A stretch of 35,786 nt of DNA, taken from NCBI GenBank assembly GCA_951812665.1, contig CATOST010000031.1, forward strand, positions 1 to 35,786, written 5' to 3'. This DNA comes from an uncultured Acidobacteriota bacterium. GTDB lineage: Bacteria > Acidobacteriota > UBA6911 > RPQK01 > JAJDTT01. The position numbers and the translations under genes were made by a program. The notes beneath the pieces are model-generated. The model saw only the letters and a program-made list of their open reading frames with translations, was not told the origin of the DNA and did no database searches. Below are positions 15,354 through 24,881 of this stretch, in pieces. Position 1 is the first letter of the stretch. Every line of letters begins with the position of its first letter.

Positions 15354-17870
15354 TCACCGATTGAACAGAAACGCGTTGCTGTTCAGCAGTGCCCAGAGCA
15401 GATCCTGGGCCGTCCCGGCCCGGCTCTCCCGCTCTTCGAACAGAAGCGCAGCCGAGGCGTATTCGGGAGCCGTGGGCGGCCGGCTCAGGGTGGACAGGTA
15501 GAGATCCTCGATCAGCTCGCGATCCGAGGCGCCTTCCAGAATCAGGGATGCGACCCGCCCCTCGGGGTCCGCCACGGCCCGGCCCACGGTGGGGCCGTTG
15601 ACCAGATTCAGCGCCTGGGAAAGGCTCATGTCGCTCCTGCGCTCGCACTCGCAGGGCTGGTCCCGCTGAGGCCGCCCGAAGAGGTCCAGAAACTCGCCGT
15701 TCTCCACGTGGGGATCGGGCAACTGCGCCGCGCGAGAGTCGTCGGGAACCGTTTCGAACTCGACCCGCGAGCCGGTCGCCGCGGAGATGGCGTCGGCCAA
15801 TTGTTCCGCGCTCAGGCGCCGGGGAATCCGGCGAGAGAAGTTGATGCCGTCGTTTTCATTCCAGGAGTTGGTCCGGATCGAAGCCTGGTAGGTCCGGGAC
15901 TCGACGATGGTCCGCATCAGATGCTGAAGATCGTAATCATGGTCCTTCAGATCCTGCGCCAAGGCATCCAGCAGGGGAGCGTTGACGGCCGGATTGGAGG
16001 CCCGGATGTCGTCCACCGGTTCGATGATGCCCCGGCCGAAAAAATAGCTCCAGACGCGATTGGCCACCGCACGCGCGAAGAAGGGGTTCTCCTTGGAGGT
16101 CAACCACTCCACCAGCGCCGGACGCTGGTCGCCCTCACCCTTCACTGCGGGAGCTCCCTTGACCGGAACCAGATACTCAGGCTCCACGACCCGCCCATCC
16201 TTGGGATGTTTCAACTCGGCGTCCCGGCGTTTCTCGTAGACGATCTCTTCTCCGCTCTTGAACCCGGGCCGGATTCCGATGGCGGAAAAGAAGGCCGCCA
16301 TCTGAAAGTACTGGTCCTGGGTCCATCGCTCGAAGGGATGGTCGTGACACTGGGCGCAGACCATGCGGACTCCCAGGAACAACTGGGTGGTGGTCTCCAT
16401 AGCGTCCTGGGGAGTCCTCGCCACGCGGAAGTAGTTGACGGCGGGGTTCTCTCCCGTGCTCCCCTTGGAGGCTAGCAGTTCCCGGACCAGCTCGTCATAG
16501 GGCTTGTTCTCGGCCACCGACTGCCGGATCCACTCCTGGAAGGACCAGATGCCCTTGTGGCCCAGGAACTTCCGGTTGTTGCGCAGGAGATCGCCCCACT
16601 TCAGAGTCCAGTGATCGACATAGGCGTCACTGCCCATGAGCCGATCGATGACCTCCCGGCGCTTCTCCTGCGGGCCGGCCGGATCCTCCAGAAAGGCCCG
16701 TACCTCCTCGGGCCGGGGAAGTCGCCCCGTCAGGTCCAACGAGACCCGGCGCAGGTAATCGCTGCCGGACGCGGGAGGCGAAGGCTGGACCCGGATCCGC
16801 TCCAGTTTCCCGTCCACCAGACGGTCGATGTAGTTGTACTGAGGCAGCGGACGCCACTCGAAACCGGTACTGGGATTCAGAACCGTGACCGGGACCGTCA
16901 CGAACTTTCCCTCGTAACGGACCAGCAGGGCCCCCTCACCGACCCGCTCACCCTCCACCACAGCTCCGTCCGTCACGGCGATGGCCTCGGTGTTGCTGCT
17001 GCCCAGATGAGCCTCCCGGGTAACGTCCCGAAGGCTGCCGTCCACATATTCCGCCAGCACCACGACACTCTGTTTCTGGCCGGGCGCCGACAGGAAGACC
17101 TCCTCCGGCAGGACCTCCAGCCGCCGCACCCGATCCGTCGACTCCTCGCCGAAGGGCACTCCATCGGTGATCCACTGGAGGAGGGTGTCGTAGTACGGTG
17201 AGTCCGGCTGCAGTATCTGGCCGCCCCCGTGGGCCACCTGATGGGTGGGCTTGGCCAGCATCAGGCTGCGGGCCGGATCGGCGCGATTGAAGCGGCGGCC
17301 CGACATGTCGTAGAGGAGCGACTGGTAGTCGAAGCGGGGATCGTAGCCCCGCAACGAGAGCTTGAAGCCGTTCTTCCCCTTGGCCGCACCGTGGCAGACG
17401 CCCTGAGTGCAACCCACCTTGTTGATGACCGGCAGGACGTCCTTCAGGAAGGTGGTCGGCCGTTCCCGCACCGGCTCGATGCGGACCGGCAGGTCCACGC
17501 TGATCGCTTCAGCCGTGACCCGGAGTGTGGTTTCTCCCGATTCCTTCGGGTGAAGGAAGCCTTGACCCTGAACCTCCACCAGAGCGGCCGGATCTTCGTA
17601 ATCCGCCGTGGCCGTCAGGTCCCGTTGTTCTCCCGCAACCGTGATTCCAGTGACCAGAATCCGTCTGACCGAACCCGGACCGGAGAAGACCAGAGGGGAG
17701 GGCTCGACCCGAATCTCCCGCAACTCTTCAGCGGCTGCCGCAGGAGTTCCAGCGCCGGGTGCGGCGGCCACCATCATGGCCCAGAGCACACTGGCGACCG
17801 CGGCTCTCATCAGGATCAACTGCATCGATATGCGCATCGTGACCATAGACGCCCCCGATCCATTCTTCAT
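15354..17870 (-). CDS. DUF1549/DUF1553 domain cytochrome-like protein with Ig-like (BIG_2) domains
   Basis: An 838-residue exported protein. After a signal segment (about 12-47) comes a BIG_2-like domain (about 50-132), then FLKDVLPVINKVGCTQGVCHGAAKGKNGFKLSLRG recast as a possible haem site CxxxxCH (154-160), a second Ig-like domain (about 245-330), DUF1549 (about 365-570) with a classic CAQCHDHPFERW haem c motif, and DUF1553 to the end. The family is abundant in Planctomycetes and is presumed to act in periplasmic redox reactions; its substrate is unknown. The ATG at 17870 overlaps the TGA of the upstream gene (ATGA), so the two are translationally coupled. Two later Met codons (near residues 12 and 16) could also serve as starts for the signal peptide. 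It is the third gene of the operon. Confidence 0.9.
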   Translation of the reverse strand: MKNGSGASMVTMRISMQLILMRAAVASVLWAMMVAAAPGAGTPAAAAEELREIRVEPSPLVFSGPGSVRRILVTGITVAGEQRDLTATADYEDPAALVEVQGQGFLHPKESGETTLRVTAEAISVDLPVRIEPVRERPTTFLKDVLPVINKVGCTQGVCHGAAKGKNGFKLSLRGYDPRFDYQSLLYDMSGRRFNRADPARSLMLAKPTHQVAHGGGQILQPDSPYYDTLLQWITDGVPFGEESTDRVRRLEVLPEEVFLSAPGQKQSVVVLAEYVDGSLRDVTREAHLGSSNTEAIAVTDGAVVEGERVGEGALLVRYEGKFVTVPVTVLNPSTGFEWRPLPQYNYIDRLVDGKLERIRVQPSPPASGSDYLRRVSLDLTGRLPRPEEVRAFLEDPAGPQEKRREVIDRLMGSDAYVDHWTLKWGDLLRNNRKFLGHKGIWSFQEWIRQSVAENKPYDELVRELLASKGSTGENPAVNYFRVARTPQDAMETTTQLFLGVRMVCAQCHDHPFERWTQDQYFQMAAFFSAIGIRPGFKSGEEIVYEKRRDAELKHPKDGRVVEPEYLVPVKGAPAVKGEGDQRPALVEWLTSKENPFFARAVANRVWSYFFGRGIIEPVDDIRASNPAVNAPLLDALAQDLKDHDYDLQHLMRTIVESRTYQASIRTNSWNENDGINFSRRIPRRLSAEQLADAISAATGSRVEFETVPDDSRAAQLPDPHVENGEFLDLFGRPQRDQPCECERRSDMSLSQALNLVNGPTVGRAVADPEGRVASLILEGASDRELIEDLYLSTLSRPPTAPEYASAALLFEERESRAGTAQDLLWALLNSNAFLFNR

Positions 17871-20365
17871 TCACTCGTCCGGAGAGAAGCCACGCCCGTA
17901 TCGTCCTCCGGCGACTCCTTGCCGACGACGATCAAACGGGTGGCCACCGACGGAATCCGATAGGGAACCTGCGTTTCCGTCCGGGTCGCCAGAGTCGAGG
18001 ACGAGGACAACTCCATGGCGTACTCACCCGGCTGAACCGATTGGCCGGCCGTGCAGGGAATCTGAAACTCCTCCTGATCCAGGCTCACCTGAACCGGCTC
18101 GCAGAGAACGCCGCTGGGGAAATTCTCGGGTTGAACGTTCACCGGCCGGTCGAAAAGCGGGTCGCGTTCGACCCGGCCCCGCAAATACCCGCTACCCCCC
18201 GGCTGGAGCGTCAGACCCGTTTCCTCGACCCGGATCTGGTAGCCCTGCACCACATCGAAGGTCAGGGCGCGGCTCCGGATCGTCTGCTTGCGTCCCCGGA
18301 TCTCCACTTCCCCGTCCGCCAGGAAGTTGAATTTTCCATGGACCGTGCCCATGGTGGTGGCCACGATAATGGCGCCGGTGCCCGGTTCATCCTGCCCGCT
18401 GCCCTTGACGGCCCGAATCCGCAGTTCGCGGGTGATCGCCCTATTGGTCTTGAGCTGCCGCGGCAGGGTCACCACTGGATCGGCGGCCACCATGCGCCAA
18501 GTCACCCGCTGGTCCATGCCAGGCAGCAGGCGCTCCGAAGATACTCCCGCCAATTCCAGTCGAACCGGAACCTCCGGGCTCACGTTCACCGGCAATCCAA
18601 GACCCAGCCAGGGAGCCGTGAACGGCTCTTCACGCATCCGCATGGAGGGTTCCGGCAAACCCGTTCCGGGCTTCACCGCGGTGATGAGACCCGGCGCCCG
18701 GGCCCAACGTTCGATCCGGGTGCCGTCGGGCAACGCGGCCGTTCCCCGGACCGAGACCCGGCGTACTCCCAGGGAGGCTCCGCTCTTGGCCGTGACGGTC
18801 AGAATCCCGGGGGCGGAGCGGAAGGGACTCTCGGGGGCCACCAATTCGGAAGGCACGTCACCCCCCTCGACCAGCAGATCGTCTCCCGCATCCGGGATCT
18901 CCAGCCGGACGGCACCGGCATACCCGCGTCGATCGATCCTGGCTTCGATCCATGCGGTTCCATTTCGAGGCACGTTCAGGTACGGAGTCAACAGGGAGAC
19001 GGTGAAATCGGCGGCGCCCTTCCAGGCCGAAAGCCGGTAGGCGTAATCCGGCCCGCCGCGGCCCACCAGATCTTCCACGGTGACGGTCACCTCTCGCGCC
19101 CCATCGGGGACCTTGAAATTCAGATGGGGATCGCGGCTGACGGCGCCGTGAGTCCGGAACGAGTCGTTCCTCAAGGGCACCTGATCGCCGCCGGAGGCCA
19201 GGAGTTTTCCCTGGGAATCCAAGACCGAAACCCGGCCGAAAAGGCGCGTCGTGCCCAATCGAGACCCGCCCAGATGAACCGACCATTCCTCTCCCGGTGC
19301 AACTTGGAGCCGGTAGCGGTCCACTTCGCCGGGCGCCGAGATCCGCCCGTTGACCACCGTGGAGGGCTCCAGCACTACCAACGGCTGTGCTTCCGGCTCC
19401 AGACGCTCGGGAAGGTCGCCTACCACGAAGGGCAGCGGAAGCGCGCCCGGGGCTCCGGGGACCTGGAGCATCACGAAGTCCCGGTCCACGCCCGACAGGT
19501 CGAGAGGGATCTCACGGGGACCGGCGGAATGTCCCCCCACCATCTGGACCGGTATTTTTCCGCCTCTTTGCCAACCCAGGGGAAAGACCCCCTCGGCGTA
19601 GTCGAAGGCACCGATCTTGAGCCGATAGAAGTTCCGGTCCTGGCGGCTGAACCGGGCGTCGTGGACCACTGCATAGTAGTCGCCCTCGGGCAGCGAAAGG
19701 TCGAGGCGCGAATCGACGCCGATCCCGAAGGCGTCATCGTTTCTGGCGACCTGTTTTCCCTGGGAATCGAGTACCAGAAGCACGGGGTCCAGAGCCGAGG
19801 CGACCCGGCGGCCCTCCACCTCCAACACGACCCGCTCCCCTTCCCGGGCCCGGAACCGATAGACGTCCCGGTCGGGTCCCTCCAAGGTCCCGTTCACCGT
19901 CACCGGAACCGGCACCGCCTGGCTTCCCGCAGGGGAGTCGTTGGCTTCCCCATTCTCCTCATTGACTTCGGGGAACTCACCCACGGAGAAGAGCAGGAGG
20001 TTGGAGATTCCCCGGTCGCTGTGGACGCGAATGGGGTAGAGGCCGGGGGCCGCGTCTTTTCGGACCTCCACCAGAAAGGTCGCCGATTCCACGTCCTGAG
20101 CTGGGGCGTCCGGGGCCTGCGCCGCCAGCGGGGTGAAACTTGCCGGAAGCGAAGAGAGGACCTTCAGGGTCCCGCCCAGTCCCGTTCCCGATACGGTCAG
20201 GGTCACGGCCGACCCCTTTTGGGCGCCCGGGGGATGCATCTGTTCCAGCAACGGTGCCTCGGCCCCCAGCAAAGACCCACAGAGCAGGGCCAGCAACGCC
20301 GTCATACTGCGAATACGCGATCCTGCCGGGATCTGGAAACGGGAGTCGTTCATGGTTGGATCCAT
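17867..20365 (-). CDS. Large exported beta-sandwich protein with PPC (pre-peptidase C-terminal) domains
   Basis: 832 residues with an N-terminal signal (MTALLALLCGSLLGAEA, starting about residue 21). The first domain, PPGAQKGSAVTLTVSGTGLGG, resembles an IPT/TIG fold. Next comes a PPC-like domain (about 150-250): DVYRFRAREGERVVLEVEG, LVLDSQGKQVARNDDAFG and LPEGDYYAVVHD. A second similar unit follows near 345-450 (GEVDRYRLQVAPGEEWSVHLGG). The rest is Ig-like strands. No catalytic motif is seen, so it may bind partners or carbohydrate at the cell surface. Homologues usually lie in DUF1549/DUF1501 operons, as here. The ATG at 20365 is used, with a second at 20353; neither has a clear ribosome site. 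The gene starts 59 bp after the WD40-cytochrome gene and overlaps the next gene by 4 bp. Confidence 0.8.
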   Translation of the reverse strand: MDPTMNDSRFQIPAGSRIRSMTALLALLCGSLLGAEAPLLEQMHPPGAQKGSAVTLTVSGTGLGGTLKVLSSLPASFTPLAAQAPDAPAQDVESATFLVEVRKDAAPGLYPIRVHSDRGISNLLLFSVGEFPEVNEENGEANDSPAGSQAVPVPVTVNGTLEGPDRDVYRFRAREGERVVLEVEGRRVASALDPVLLVLDSQGKQVARNDDAFGIGVDSRLDLSLPEGDYYAVVHDARFSRQDRNFYRLKIGAFDYAEGVFPLGWQRGGKIPVQMVGGHSAGPREIPLDLSGVDRDFVMLQVPGAPGALPLPFVVGDLPERLEPEAQPLVVLEPSTVVNGRISAPGEVDRYRLQVAPGEEWSVHLGGSRLGTTRLFGRVSVLDSQGKLLASGGDQVPLRNDSFRTHGAVSRDPHLNFKVPDGAREVTVTVEDLVGRGGPDYAYRLSAWKGAADFTVSLLTPYLNVPRNGTAWIEARIDRRGYAGAVRLEIPDAGDDLLVEGGDVPSELVAPESPFRSAPGILTVTAKSGASLGVRRVSVRGTAALPDGTRIERWARAPGLITAVKPGTGLPEPSMRMREEPFTAPWLGLGLPVNVSPEVPVRLELAGVSSERLLPGMDQRVTWRMVAADPVVTLPRQLKTNRAITRELRIRAVKGSGQDEPGTGAIIVATTMGTVHGKFNFLADGEVEIRGRKQTIRSRALTFDVVQGYQIRVEETGLTLQPGGSGYLRGRVERDPLFDRPVNVQPENFPSGVLCEPVQVSLDQEEFQIPCTAGQSVQPGEYAMELSSSSTLATRTETQVPYRIPSVATRLIVVGKESPEDDTGVASLRTSE

Positions 20366-20424
20366 GGACTTTGGATTAAAGATGTAGTTCCCAGTTTACT
20401 ACGGACGAGTGTCAGAATCCCGCG

Positions 20425-21804
20425 TTACCGGGACGAGACCAGCGTCTCCCGGATCGGCACCGGAATGAACTCGGAGACGGTCCGGCCCGAATCCAACTCA
20501 CAGATTCTCACGGTGCCGTCAAAGCCGCCCATGGCCAGACGGCCACCCTGGGGATGAAAGGCCACGGCGTAGACTCCCTGGTGGCCGGCATCACAGACTC
20601 CCGAGGCGGCACCGCTCTCCACGTCGTACAGGGGCACGCGGCTCGAGGCGCCGGACACGGCCAGCGTCCTCCCGTCCGGACTGAAGGCCAGATCGAAGAT
20701 CTCGCCGTCCTGCTTCTCCAACTCATGGAGCAGGTTCGTGTTGTCCGCGATCAACATCTTGGCGGCCTTGTCCACCCGGTAGAGAAAGGGCGTCCGGTCC
20801 TCGCCGCCGATGGCGACGGTCTCCCGGCTGGGATGCCGGGCGATGGCCGTCAACTCTCCCTTCAGCAGATTGACGTTCTCGATGAAGGCACCGCTGGTGG
20901 CATCCACCAGCTTGGCCGCCCGGTCCCGGCCCACCGAAATGACACGCTTGCCGTCCACCCCGAAAACGGTCCCCAGGACCCAGTTCTCGTGATGACTCAT
21001 CTTCAGCAGCTCTTTGCCTGTGGCCACTTCCAAGATCCGGACCGTGTGATCGGCGCAGCCGAAGGCCACCCGGGTCCCGTCCGGAGACAGAGATGCCCCG
21101 AAGAGCGTGTCGTGACAGCTCCGCACGGCCCGTCGGAGTTGTCCGGACTCCACGTCCCAGAATTGGACTTCCCCGAAGCTGGCCGGCCTGCCCCCTGCCG
21201 CCATGAGGGTCTTGCCGTCGGCGGTGAAGCCCAGGGACTGAATCCGATCGGCGGTCCCCACCAACCGGGCATCGGGTTCCGAGTCCGAATCCCGGTGCAG
21301 CAGCACTTCCCGGTAGCCGGACACCGCCAGCGTGCCGCCGTCGGGGGAGTAGGCCAGCGCGGTGATGACGGGCGGCTGCCGGTACACGGGCGGCTCCCCG
21401 CCGGCCAGCCGGGTAGCCATCTCCGAGGAGTCGTCCCGGGCTCCCGACGCGATCCATTTCCGGAAGAGGGCGATATCCGAAGGATCGAGGGGCGGTTGCC
21501 CCAGCGGCATCCGAGGTTCCCGGTCCCCGGTGAGGTGGGACAGGAGAAGGCTCTTGTCCGGGGCTCCCGTGACGAAGGTCGCGCCGTGCTGACCGCCGGT
21601 CCGGAGATTCTCGAAATTGGTGACGTCCAGTCCCCCCTGACGGCTGGAAGGCTGGTGGCATCCCTGGCAACTGCGTTGAAGAAGGGGCTGGATGTCCTGG
21701 GAGTAGCTTACGCCCGCGGCGGATTTGGACTCCGCCCCTCCCCCGCCGAAAAGGCTGGAAGCCAACAGAACCGAAGTACTCAGAAAGGCAATCAAACGAG
21801 TCAT
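20425..21804 (-). CDS. Planctomycete-type cytochrome c (PSCyt1) fused to WD40 propeller
   Basis: A 459-residue exported protein. A signal peptide (about 1-18) is followed by a short cytochrome domain with haem motif SCQGCH (Cys46, Cys49, His50) and a GREPRMPLGQ-like loop whose Met is the likely second ligand; the domain ends near residue 115 (IALFRKWIASGA). From about 140 the protein has WD40 repeats such as VITALAYSPDGGTLAVSG, GASLSPDGTRVAFGCADHTVRILE and YAVAFHPQGGRLAMGGFDGTVRI (about seven blades by eye). The cytochrome part may pass electrons within the operon's protein set, and the propeller may provide binding surfaces; both are inference. It is the first gene of the minus-strand operon that continues to 13785. 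No strong ribosome site is visible before the ATG at 21804. Confidence 0.88.
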   Translation of the reverse strand: MTRLIAFLSTSVLLASSLFGGGGAESKSAAGVSYSQDIQPLLQRSCQGCHQPSSRQGGLDVTNFENLRTGGQHGATFVTGAPDKSLLLSHLTGDREPRMPLGQPPLDPSDIALFRKWIASGARDDSSEMATRLAGGEPPVYRQPPVITALAYSPDGGTLAVSGYREVLLHRDSDSEPDARLVGTADRIQSLGFTADGKTLMAAGGRPASFGEVQFWDVESGQLRRAVRSCHDTLFGASLSPDGTRVAFGCADHTVRILEVATGKELLKMSHHENWVLGTVFGVDGKRVISVGRDRAAKLVDATSGAFIENVNLLKGELTAIARHPSRETVAIGGEDRTPFLYRVDKAAKMLIADNTNLLHELEKQDGEIFDLAFSPDGRTLAVSGASSRVPLYDVESGAASGVCDAGHQGVYAVAFHPQGGRLAMGGFDGTVRICELDSGRTVSEFIPVPIRETLVSSR

Positions 21805-21910
21805 TTCGCGCGTTCCGCCATCATAGGATGCGGGTTATTCGGGGTCAAGAAAAGGGGCGCGGTGCGGTGCGGTTTTCCGGTCGCCGGGCTCCCCAAAGAG
21901 CGTACGGCCG

Positions 21911-22020
21911 TAGGGGCGACCCTTGTGTCGCCCTCCCCCGTTGCCACCCTTCTCAGCGGGGTCATAAGAGGGCACCCACAAGGCGTGCCCCTACGGTGTC
22001 GCAAAAGAGGGCACCCTACG
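21911..22020. repeat. Cluster of palindromic repeats, family A (inverted pair plus half copy)
   Basis: The first unit is GTAGGGGCGACCCTTGTGTCGCCC, with perfect GGGCGAC (21914-21920) and GTCGCCC (21927-21933) arms. The second, on the opposite strand, is GTAGGGGCACGCCTTGTGGG, with GGGCAC (21970-21975) and GTGCCC (21985-21990) arms. A half copy, AGAGGGCACCCTACGG, follows at about 22007-22021. The core matches the copy at 698-720. The cluster fills the space between the WD40-cytochrome gene start and the M16 gene end. Confidence 0.65.
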
Positions 22021-24856
22021 GGGCCGGGTCGTTTTTCTCGGGGTTGAGGACGCCCATGACGTAGCGCTCGGGATTCAGGTATTTCTGCAGCGTGTCCCGC
22101 ATGCGGTCGGAGGTCACGCTCTCGACCAGGGGTTGGTAATCCAGGATGAGGCGGGGATCGGTGCCGTAGCGGTAGTGGCCCGCCAACCGGTTCAACCAGA
22201 ATCCGTTGCGTTTCAGGGACACTTCCCGGGATCGGACCTGGCCTTCCCGGACCTTGACCAGGATCTCGTCGTCCACGCCGTGCTCGCGGATCTTCTCGAT
22301 CTCGTCGAGGGCGGCCTTCACCAGCTGATCCACGTTCTCCGGGGCGCAGCCGAAGGAGATGGTGAAGTTGTACGACTCGGTGGGCCGGCGGCGGAGTCGG
22401 CTCCGCACCCGGACGCCGTAGGTGCCTCCCATATCCTCTCGGAGCACCTCTCGCAGGCGGATGCTCAAGACCCGCGCCAGGGACGTCAGGTCGTGCTGGC
22501 TCTGGCGGCTCCAGCCGGCTTCGCGCAGGAACTGGATGTGAACCCGGCTCTTGGGCTCAAGCCCCTTCTTCACCTCGAAACGGACCATTTCCTTCGGGGA
22601 CTGGACCCCTACATCCCGCCATTGCTCGTCACGCCGGCTGGAGGGCAGCCCGCCCAAATAAGTGAGCAGAGGTCCCCGGAGAGCTTCCGGATCCAGGTTC
22701 CCCACCAGGACGAAGGTGAAATCGCTGGCGTCCTGAAACCGGTCCCGGTAGATCTCCAACGCCTTTTCCGGGTCCATCCGGCCCAGGCTCTCTTCCGTGG
22801 GGGGCCGCCGCCGGAGATGATTCCGGCTCAACACTTCCTGGAGCCGGTCGCCGAAAACGGCCTGGGGCATGACCAGGCGGTTGCGCACCGATTCCAGGGC
22901 GTTGGCCTTCCACGCGGCGATGGCGTCCGGGTCCAGGCGGGGAGCGGTCAGCCGAAGGTAGACCAGTTGGAGCATGGTCTCCAGGTCCTCGGGTGATGCC
23001 CGCCCCCGCACCGTTTCCTCCAGCTCGAAGATGGAGGTGGAGACCCGGACCACCTTGCCGGCCAGGGCCTTGTCCAGCTCCACGGCGCTGAAGCCTCCCG
23101 CTCCACCCGTCCCGACCACCGAGTCGGCATAGAGGGCCGACGGGTAGTCCTGGTCGGAGGCCAGGGAATGGCCTCCCGGGCTGAAGCCGGAGAGCAGGAC
23201 CTCGTCGTTCTTGAAGTCGGTGGGCTTCAGGATCACCCGAACCCCGTTGGAGAGCTTCCAGACGGTGACCCCCAGCTCCGGGATCCGGGATTCCTCGGAG
23301 ATGCGGCCCGGCTGGGGCGGCTCGGGCACCAGAGGGCCGGCCTTGGCCTGGTCCTGATAGGCCTCGACCTGCCGGTCGCCACGGTCCATCAGGGCCAGAA
23401 GCGCCTCCTGCTTGGGAACCTGCGTTCCCTCCAGGGCGGTAACCGTGACGACCCGGCTTCCCGGCCGGCCCCACTCCCGAGCCACGGCGTTCAGGTCATC
23501 GGCGTCGATTCCGGGAAGGAGCTCCTTCAGCAACTTCAGTTCATAGTCGATCCCGGGCATTCCCTCGCCCACCAGGAAGTGGCGCAGGACCTCCGAGGTG
23601 TAGCGCCGTGACCGGACCTTGTCCTTCTCCCGGGCGCTGGTCTCGTAGCCGCGCAGCATCTCCTTCTTGACCCGGTCCAGTTCCGAGGGCTGGAAACCAT
23701 GGACGGTGGCCCGCTCCACCTCGGTCAGGAGGGTCTCCATGCTCTCGGCGATCCGGTCCTGCTTGGCCATGGCCGCCTGGACCAGGATGTCGGCGGACCG
23801 GACCATGGAACGGACGGTCTGAGACATGGAAAAGCGAAACGGGGCGGTGGCGGTGCGCCGTTTTTCCTCCAGGCGGGCGTTGAGCATGGCGTGGAACAAG
23901 CGTTCGATCACCATCTGCCGGTAGGCGGCCCGGCTGTTCTGAGGCAGCGTGGGCAGCTTCTTGAGGAGAGAGACGGAGGTGCCGGGAACCTCGGGATCGG
24001 TGACGATGCTGACCAGGGTCTCCTCATGAGGCGGAACCGGATACACGACCCGGGGACGCGGATTCTCGGGACCCTTCAGGTCGCTGAAACGCTCCCGGAT
24101 CGCTTTTTCCACCTCTTTTCCGTCGAAGTCACCCACCGCGATGACCGCCATCAGGTCGGGCCGGTACCAGTCTCGGTAGAAGCGCTGCAGGGTCTCGGGC
24201 TGGGCCGCCTTCAGGATCTCCTCGGTCCCGATCGGGAGCCGAGTTGCATACCGGGACCCCTTGAAGATAACGGGAAACTGCTCGTCGCGGATCCGCGACT
24301 GGGCCCCCAGGCTGGCGCGCCTCTCCTCCAGGACCACGCCCCGTTCCTTCTCTACCTCCTCCGGGTCCAGGACGATCCCCTGGGCCCATTCATGGAGAAT
24401 CAGAAAGGCCTTCTCCATGTATTCGGGGTTGTCCGTGGGCACCTCCAACATGTAGACCGTCTCGTCGAACGAGGTGTAGGCGTTGACGTCGGGGCCGAAA
24501 CGCATCCCGATGGTCTCCAGGTAGTCGACGATCTCCTGCTTCTGGAACCGGCGCGTGCCGTTGAAGGCCATGTGCTCCAGGAAGTGGGCCAGGCCCTGCT
24601 GATCGTCCTCTTCCTGCATGGACCCGGCGTTGACCGCCAGCCAGAGGGCCATCCGCTTCTCCGGCTGACGGTGGACCCGGACGAAGTAGCTGAGACCGTT
24701 TTCCAGACGCCCCTTGGTGACGGCCGGGTCCAGGGGCAGCGCGTCGGCGGCCGGTGTTTGATGCGACTCCAGGGCCAGAACGGGTGCGGAGCCCAAGCCT
24801 CCCGCCAGCAGCCAGAAGGCCAGAATCCAGACGATGCGCCGCGACCTGCAGATCAT
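22016..24856 (-). CDS. M16-family zinc metallopeptidase (pitrilysin type, two-repeat)
   Basis: A 946-residue exported protease with a signal peptide (MICRSRRIVWILAFWLLAGG, then a likely cleavage near ALA29). The catalytic inverted zinc motif is H91-F-L-E94-H95, followed by EEVEKERGVVLEE about 80 residues on, which supplies the third ligand Glu. The second M16 repeat (about 560-946, starting KLSNGVRVILKP) lacks HxxEH, as is normal for the non-catalytic half, and has YGVRVRSRL in the usual place. Members of this group in Bacteroidetes and Acidobacteria degrade peptides in the periplasm. The ATG at 24856 is preferred, with GGAGGAG 8 bp upstream; the frame open to 24979 overlaps the GNAT gene and lacks a signal. 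The gene follows the GNAT gene by 25 bp, probably on the same transcript. Confidence 0.9.
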   Translation of the reverse strand: MICRSRRIVWILAFWLLAGGLGSAPVLALESHQTPAADALPLDPAVTKGRLENGLSYFVRVHRQPEKRMALWLAVNAGSMQEEDDQQGLAHFLEHMAFNGTRRFQKQEIVDYLETIGMRFGPDVNAYTSFDETVYMLEVPTDNPEYMEKAFLILHEWAQGIVLDPEEVEKERGVVLEERRASLGAQSRIRDEQFPVIFKGSRYATRLPIGTEEILKAAQPETLQRFYRDWYRPDLMAVIAVGDFDGKEVEKAIRERFSDLKGPENPRPRVVYPVPPHEETLVSIVTDPEVPGTSVSLLKKLPTLPQNSRAAYRQMVIERLFHAMLNARLEEKRRTATAPFRFSMSQTVRSMVRSADILVQAAMAKQDRIAESMETLLTEVERATVHGFQPSELDRVKKEMLRGYETSAREKDKVRSRRYTSEVLRHFLVGEGMPGIDYELKLLKELLPGIDADDLNAVAREWGRPGSRVVTVTALEGTQVPKQEALLALMDRGDRQVEAYQDQAKAGPLVPEPPQPGRISEESRIPELGVTVWKLSNGVRVILKPTDFKNDEVLLSGFSPGGHSLASDQDYPSALYADSVVGTGGAGGFSAVELDKALAGKVVRVSTSIFELEETVRGRASPEDLETMLQLVYLRLTAPRLDPDAIAAWKANALESVRNRLVMPQAVFGDRLQEVLSRNHLRRRPPTEESLGRMDPEKALEIYRDRFQDASDFTFVLVGNLDPEALRGPLLTYLGGLPSSRRDEQWRDVGVQSPKEMVRFEVKKGLEPKSRVHIQFLREAGWSRQSQHDLTSLARVLSIRLREVLREDMGGTYGVRVRSRLRRRPTESYNFTISFGCAPENVDQLVKAALDEIEKIREHGVDDEILVKVREGQVRSREVSLKRNGFWLNRLAGHYRYGTDPRLILDYQPLVESVTSDRMRDTLQKYLNPERYVMGVLNPEKNDPAP

Positions 24857-24881
24857 GGAAATACTCCTCCTCGGCAACCTT

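Noticed and set aside
18041..20557. An 838-codon plus-strand open frame opposite the PPC gene
   Set aside because: Arg-, His- and Pro-rich shadow without signal, domains or ribosome site; the minus-strand gene has clear domains and operon spacing.
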